DNA of 64,000 nucleotides. It comes from Rhodopseudomonas palustris. Lineage in GTDB: Bacteria; Pseudomonadota; Alphaproteobacteria; Rhizobiales; Xanthobacteraceae. The position numbers were made by a program, and so were the translations under genes. The notes under the pieces were generated by a model, which saw only the letters and a program-made list of their open reading frames with translations, was not told the origin of the DNA and did no database searches. Positions 59,769 through 64,000 of this stretch are shown in pieces (the stretch's first letter is position 1; every line of letters starts with the position of its first letter). The stretch covers positions 1,612,001-1,676,000 of the forward strand of contig NZ_CP140155.1 of assembly GCF_034479375.1 (NCBI RefSeq), given 5' to 3'.

Positions 59769-60593
59769 TCAGCTCTTCACCTTCATTCCGTAGACGTGTT
59801 CCGGCCCCGGGAAGGCGCGCGACCGCACCTCCGCCGCATAGTCCTTGATCGCCGCCTCGATGCCAGGGCCGAGATTGCCGAACCGCTTGACGAATTTCGG
59901 GGCCCAGGGCGACAGGCCGAGCATGTCCTCGAGCACCAGCACCTGGCCGTCGCAGGCGGCGCTGGCGCCGATGCCGATGGTCGGAATCGCGATGGTCTCG
60001 GTGATCTTGCGCCCGAGCGGTTCGGCCACCGCCTCGACCACGACCGAGAACGCGCCGGCGTCGGCGACGGCCCGGGCGTCGGCCTCGATCGGCTCCCAGC
60101 TCCCCTCCTCGCGGCCCTGCGCACGGAACGAGCCGAGCGTGTTGATCGATTGCGGCGTCAGCCCGATATGGCCCATCACCGGAATGCCGCGCTCGGTGAG
60201 AAACGCGATGGTCTCCGCCATTCGCACGCCGCCCTCGAGCTTCACCGCACCGCAATGCGTCTCTTTGAGGATGCGCGCGGCGGAGTGAAACGCCTGCTCC
60301 TTCGACGCCTCGTAGGAGCCGAACGGCATGTCGACCACGACCAGCGCATGCTGCGAGCCGCGCATCACCGCGTGCCCCTGCAGGATCATCATTTCGAGCG
60401 TCACCGGGATGGTGGTCTCGAAGCCGTGCATCACGTTGCCGAGCGAATCCCCGACCAGGATGACGTCGCAATAGCGATCCACCAGCGAGGCGGTGTGGGC
60501 GTGATACGAGGTCAGCATCACGATCGGATCGCCACCCTTGCGCGCGCGGATATCCGGAGCGGTCTTCCGCTTGATGGTCGATTGAATAGACAT
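59769..60593 (-). CDS. panB: 3-methyl-2-oxobutanoate hydroxymethyltransferase
   Basis: First committed step to pantothenate, transferring a hydroxymethyl group to ketoisovalerate. 274 residues starting [20 protein letters not shown]. Metal and catalytic residues are visible in [35 protein letters not shown] and [18 protein letters not shown]. The upstream gene ends 2 bp before its start region, so the two are likely co-transcribed; panC is not adjacent. Confidence 0.96.
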   Translation of the reverse strand: MSIQSTIKRKTAPDIRARKGGDPIVMLTSYHAHTASLVDRYCDVILVGDSLGNVMHGFETTIPVTLEMMILQGHAVMRGSQHALVVVDMPFGSYEASKEQAFHSAARILKETHCGAVKLEGGVRMAETIAFLTERGIPVMGHIGLTPQSINTLGSFRAQGREEGSWEPIEADARAVADAGAFSVVVEAVAEPLGRKITETIAIPTIGIGASAACDGQVLVLEDMLGLSPWAPKFVKRFGNLGPGIEAAIKDYAAEVRSRAFPGPEHVYGMKVKS

Positions 60594-60595
60594 GC

Positions 60596-61180
60596 TTAGG
60601 CTCCGAACACGGGAACGCCGACGACGTAGGGGTGGAAAGCAAAGGCCAGCGCCAGATACAGCACGACGCCCGCGAGGATGGCGATGACGTCGTTTTTCGG
60701 GCCGCCGACCGGGATCGGCGGGCCGCCCGGGTCGGCGCGCCGCTTCAGCGAGATGCGATCGTAGACCGCCCAGGCCAGCAGCGAGCCGAACAGAATGATC
60801 GAGCCGAGGTCGCCATTGGCGATCAGATGCGCGACGGCCCACAGTTTCACCGCGGTGATCATCGGGTGCTTGACCGCGCGATAGATGCGGCCACGGGAAT
60901 AGGCCGCCGCCAGCAGGATCGCCGCCGGCAGCATCAGCAGGGCGGAGAGGTGCTTGGTCCATCGCGGCGGATACCAGACGTCGATCCAGCCATGCGCACG
61001 ATACGCCCCGAAGCCGTAGGCGATCAGCACAATTCCGAGGATCGCCAGAACGGCATAGCCGATCTTGTAGACCGCCTCGCCGCCGATCCCGATCAGGCGG
61101 GCCCGCAGGTCGCGCTGCGTGGTCACGACGTGGACGCCGATGAACAGCGCCAGGCCGAGGATCATCATCGCAAGTCCCAT
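60596..61180 (-). CDS. NnrU family membrane protein
   Basis: 194 residues from ATG 61180 ([20 protein letters not shown]), with about five or six TM helices. NnrU proteins are found near denitrification genes in some alphaproteobacteria but also widely elsewhere; they share the [20 protein letters not shown] / [19 protein letters not shown] core with isoprenylcysteine-methyltransferase-like folds. Here it lies directly before panB with no nitrogen-oxide genes nearby, so the named role is doubtful. Confidence 0.85.
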   Translation of the reverse strand: MGLAMMILGLALFIGVHVVTTQRDLRARLIGIGGEAVYKIGYAVLAILGIVLIAYGFGAYRAHGWIDVWYPPRWTKHLSALLMLPAAILLAAAYSRGRIYRAVKHPMITAVKLWAVAHLIANGDLGSIILFGSLLAWAVYDRISLKRRADPGGPPIPVGGPKNDVIAILAGVVLYLALAFAFHPYVVGVPVFGA

Positions 61181-61318
61181 CGCGCAACTCCCGTCCCTGC
61201 CGGCACCGCGTCGGTTTCCGCGCCGGTCAAATCCCACTATGGTCCGCGCCGCTGCATGCGACACGGCAGGTCGGCCGATCACACGCGCGAATTCCGGGTA
61301 TCATTCTTTACGGGACGG

Positions 61319-62341
61319 ATGCAAATGCTGGGAGCCGATGGTCGACGGTCGTTGCTGCGCACGATCGCATGGCTTGGACTGACGGTTCTGCTCGGCGCGA
61401 CCGCCGTGACGGCGAACGCCGCCGGCGCAACTTCGCCGCCGCCCTGGCCGCCGAAGCTGGTGCGGATCGTGGTGCCGTTCGCGGCAGGATCGACGCCGGA
61501 CATGGTGGGCCGCGTGCTGGCCGACAGCCTGCAGGCGCGCCATCCGGGCGCAAGCTTCGTCGTCGAGAACAAGCCGGGCGCCTCGGGCAATATCGGTACC
61601 GCAACCGCTGCGAAGGCTGCGCCGGACGGAGCGACGCTCGGCATCTCGATCCCCGGCCCGCTGGTGATCAACCGGATGCTGTTCGCCAAACTTCCTTACG
61701 ATCCGGAGCGCGACATAGCACCGGTGACGATGCTGACGCGAATGCCGAGCGTACTGGCGGTGCCCGCGAGCCTCGGGATCAACAGCGTTGCCGACTTCGT
61801 CGCGCGGCTGAAAGACCGTAAAGGCAGTCTTGCCTACGCCTCGATCGGCGCTGGCTCGCTGTCTCAACTGTGCATGGAGGCGATCGCGCAGAAGGCCGGC
61901 GCCGGGATGGTCCACATCCCCTATGCCGGATCGCCCAACGCCGTCACCGCACTGATCCGCGGCGACGTTCAGGCGGCCTGCCTGCCGGCGATTGCGGTGG
62001 CGCCGCAGCAGGCGTCGGGCGCGATCAGGATCCTGGCGGTGACGACGCCGGAGCGTTCGCCATTCCTGCCGGAAGTCCCGACCTTGAAGGAGAGCGGCAT
62101 CGAGGTTCAGTCCGATGCCTGGAACGCGCTGATCGCGCCGGGCGGAACGCCGCCAGCGCTGGTCGCTGCGATCAACCAAGCGGTTCGCCAGTCGCTGTCC
62201 GAACCGGCAGTGATCGCGAAACTGAAGACCCAGATGATCGTGCCGGCCGCCTCGTCGCCCGAAGAGTTGAGCCAGATGCTCTCCGACGAGAAGCTGCTGT
62301 GGGCCGAGGTGATCCGTGCAGCCGGCATCCGGATCGAGTGA
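61319..62341 (+). CDS. Bug family tripartite tricarboxylate transporter receptor (orphan)
   Basis: 340-residue periplasmic binding protein. ATG 61319 (MQMLGADGRRSLLRTIAWLG) is followed by a signal peptide ending near ANAAG. The Bug/TctC fold begins RIVVPFAAGSTPDMVGRVLA and includes VVENKPGASGNIGTA and MVHIPYAGSPNAVTALI. No TctA/TctB membrane genes are adjacent, as is common in this family. Ligands are usually small carboxylates; not determinable here. Confidence 0.9.
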   Translation: MQMLGADGRRSLLRTIAWLGLTVLLGATAVTANAAGATSPPPWPPKLVRIVVPFAAGSTPDMVGRVLADSLQARHPGASFVVENKPGASGNIGTATAAKAAPDGATLGISIPGPLVINRMLFAKLPYDPERDIAPVTMLTRMPSVLAVPASLGINSVADFVARLKDRKGSLAYASIGAGSLSQLCMEAIAQKAGAGMVHIPYAGSPNAVTALIRGDVQAACLPAIAVAPQQASGAIRILAVTTPERSPFLPEVPTLKESGIEVQSDAWNALIAPGGTPPALVAAINQAVRQSLSEPAVIAKLKTQMIVPAASSPEELSQMLSDEKLLWAEVIRAAGIRIE

Positions 62342-62516
62342 ACCTCCGGATCGACGGTGAGCTGAGAGTGGTTCGAAACTAACGGCATCCCTTCCCTCCT
62401 CCCCGGCTCCGCGATGGAGCAGTCGAAAGAAAGGCCGCGGCCGAAGGCGGCAGTCAGCACGGCCAGGATGCGACCGCCGGACGATGCCGGCCCGCACCGC
62501 CGTCGCGACGGCGAGA

Positions 62517-62783
62517 TCAGTGCGAGGTGATCCAGGCGCGGGCTTCGCGCTGCGCCGCGGCGATCTCGTCTTTCGACATCTGCTCGGCAACTTCGCGACG
62601 CAATTCGATCGCGTCCGCGCGGCCCCGCAGTGCGGCGAGGTTGAACCATTTGTGCGCCGCGATCAGATCGACCGGCGCGCCGCGGCCCGACGCGAACAAC
62701 AGGCCGAGATCGAACAGCACGTCCGGGCTTTCGCCGGCTTCGATCGGCAGCGCAGTCTCGGTATTGAAATGTCCCTGCAGCAT
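62517..62783 (-). CDS. Sel1-repeat-like small protein
   Basis: 88 residues using ATG 62783 (MLQGHFNTETALPIEAGESP), because GGAG lies six bases before it; an ATG at 62795 is possible. FDLGLLFASGRGAPVDLIAA and HKWFNLAALRGRADAIELRR form one to two Sel1-type repeats (the AHKWFNLAA signature is characteristic). It ends AWITSH. Cytoplasmic helical-repeat protein, partner unknown. Confidence 0.8.
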   Translation of the reverse strand: MLQGHFNTETALPIEAGESPDVLFDLGLLFASGRGAPVDLIAAHKWFNLAALRGRADAIELRREVAEQMSKDEIAAAQREARAWITSH

Positions 62784-62795
62784 CTGACTCTCCAT

Positions 62796-63499
62796 CCTGG
62801 CCGGCTGAACCGAGCGCGGCTCCTGTCCTCTGATCTGTCGTCCCCACCGCCGTGTCCCGGCGCGTTATGGGGTGATCATGTCGGTCAAATTTGAAGAGCA
62901 GTTTAAGCGTCGCGATGAACGGATTCTGAACGCGAAGGCGCCGTCGCGCCGCGCGCATTGCAGAAACCGCTGCGACACAGCGATTTCTTCGAATCGCTTA
63001 CGGTCGATTCACCTTCCGATTTGGCGAACCGATAACCATCGCGGCAACCGTCGAGAGTGCGGCAGGCATCTCCCGGCGAAAAACCGGAGCGGCGGGTCAG
63101 CGATGGGAGGACGAAACGGATGGGAGGAAAAAGGGGCGGCAGCAACGCCGCGCCACGCCACGCCCGAAGGCGGAACTGATCACGAGCCGGACATCGAAAC
63201 TCGGAGACGGAAACAACGAGGGCGTCGGCGAACACGTCAGGACCAAATCTCACACGCGATGACCGCCGTGAAACCGCGGACCCAGCATCCGCACCGTTCG
63301 AAGAAAAACCGTTTCTTCTGCCGGACTCTTTGAACGCGGGCGAACCCTGTCCAGAAAACCAGCCGTTTGACCTGATGTCTCGCCGACACCCTCTTTCGTC
63401 GACCCGAACCTTCGCCGGGGGCCGCTCCGAAGAGCGAACCGCGCCGATGGCCCTTGTGACGCTGCCGGCATCGACCTGCCGGCTCTCGCCGAAACGAGC
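62796..63499. other. 704-bp region without a convincing gene
   Basis: Short frames are present on both strands (for example 62872-63333 plus and 62903-63253 minus), but their products are Arg-rich, lack conserved features, and have no supporting Shine-Dalgarno. A small hairpin GAAGAAA-5nt-TTTCTTC is at 63300-63318. This is probably untranslated or decayed DNA. Confidence 0.5.
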
Positions 63500-63628
63500 T
63501 TACTTCTTGGCGGCCTTCTTGGTGACCTTCTTGGTCTTCTTCGCAGTCTTCTTGACGGCGCTCTTGGCCTTCTTGGCCTTGGCGACCTTCGCCGTCTTCT
63601 TTACTGCCTTCTTCGCTTTCTTGGCCAT
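63500..63628 (-). CDS. 42-residue lysine/alanine-rich histone H1-like protein
   Basis: From ATG 63628 with GGAGGGCAAC immediately upstream (strong Shine-Dalgarno), the product is MAKKAKKAVKKTAKVAKAKK and continues with KKTAKK / KKVTKK repeats to KKAAKK. Composition is almost only Lys, Ala, Val, Thr. This resembles the C-terminal domain of bacterial histone-H1-like proteins (Hc1/HphA type) that bind DNA non-specifically. Other frames of the same DNA are longer but are shadows of the K-codon repeats. Confidence 0.8.
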   Translation of the reverse strand: MAKKAKKAVKKTAKVAKAKKAKSAVKKTAKKTKKVTKKAAKK

Positions 63629-64000
63629 GTTGCCCTCCGATAAAGTGAGATGGCTCGATTGCTGCTGCGTGCACTCGGGAATCGAGATGCACTACTTCCC
63701 GAATACACCAACACATCGAAAAAAACAGTGTCCCGCTTAAGGAAGTGTTGATGGCTGTTTGGCCGCGTGGCAACGGCGTCTTTGAAATCGGTGCGTCGCT
63801 CGATTCATCGCGCGATCGAGTTTAGGCGCAAAAAACCTGCGTCCGCGTTTGTCAAGATCACAGGAAACGCCCGGATTGCAGGGATTTCTCGAATTGATTA
63901 GTCGCGCTAAGTACACGCTTTGCGCACGCGCGCGCCGCGCCGAGTCGGAGCGAAGGGACTGCGCGCGGACTCTGAGTCGCAATTTTTGGCAATGAAAATA
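63629..64000. other. upstream region of the histone-like gene, to window end
   Basis: No gene recognised in 372 bp. A TTGACA hexamer on the minus strand (63855-63850) is a possible -35 for the histone-like gene, though no good -10 lies at 17 bp. Confidence 0.4.

Noticed and set aside
62872..63333. 153-codon plus-strand frame in the empty region
   Set aside because: Arg-rich, no Shine-Dalgarno, no conserved features; it reads as chance.
63237..63773. 178-codon minus-strand frame overlapping the histone-like gene
   Set aside because: A frame-shifted reading of the Lys-codon repeats; the 42-codon frame has the strong Shine-Dalgarno and a sensible product.

Overview
The window is high-GC chromosomal DNA from an alphaproteobacterium of the Nitrobacteraceae (Bradyrhizobium/Rhodopseudomonas group), most likely Rhodopseudomonas. 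The grounds are the protein sequences, the gene orders (hdaA-ppk-ppx, lptFG-lptD-surA-pdxA-rsmA, fabD-fabG-acpP-fabF-mltG-yicC-gmk, rpsF-rpsR-DUF2232-rplI), an AspRS of the kind found where AsnRS is absent, and intergenic palindromic repeats of the type common in this family. The assignment is by recall, not by search. Almost everything is conserved housekeeping DNA. I see no prophage, insertion sequence, CRISPR array, rRNA or tRNA.

Layout. 1-16 kb: malic enzyme (cut by the window edge), aspS, selO, rnd, then a minus-strand run of a pgsA-like gene, hdaA, ppk and ppx, divergent from purM-purN; then a cold-shock gene and a Crp/Fnr-type regulator with a histidine-rich tail. 16-31 kb: ndk, an ABC-F ATPase, a lipoprotein, holC-pepA, then the plus-strand envelope cluster lptF-lptG-lptD-surA-pdxA-rsmA and a zinc alcohol dehydrogenase. 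31-38 kb: the minus-strand fatty-acid/cell-wall cluster from fabD to gmk. 38-48 kb: a membrane diguanylate cyclase, rpsF-rpsR-DUF2232-rplI ending in a strong terminator, a c-type-cytochrome-like protein with a low-complexity tail, dnaB and alr. 48-64 kb: a small accessory patch (palindromic repeat, two-TM protein, hicA-hicB, NifX-like protein), radA preceded by a LexA-type box, cvpA-purF, an SDR, two orphan periplasmic binding proteins, an MFS-der pair, an envelope pair, panB with an NnrU-family gene, a Sel1-like protein and a 42-residue lysine-rich histone-like protein.

Main observations: a low-GC in-frame insertion in aspS; a GAAC-N7-GAAC box before radA; a perfect TGTGA-N6-TCACA palindrome just upstream of an unannotated 40-residue membrane peptide; a degenerate ~14-bp tandem array upstream of the cold-shock gene; three palindromic intergenic repeats; and a hicAB module. 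I found no convincing large undescribed system. The best candidates for something new are the CRP-type site with its micropeptide and the aspS insertion.
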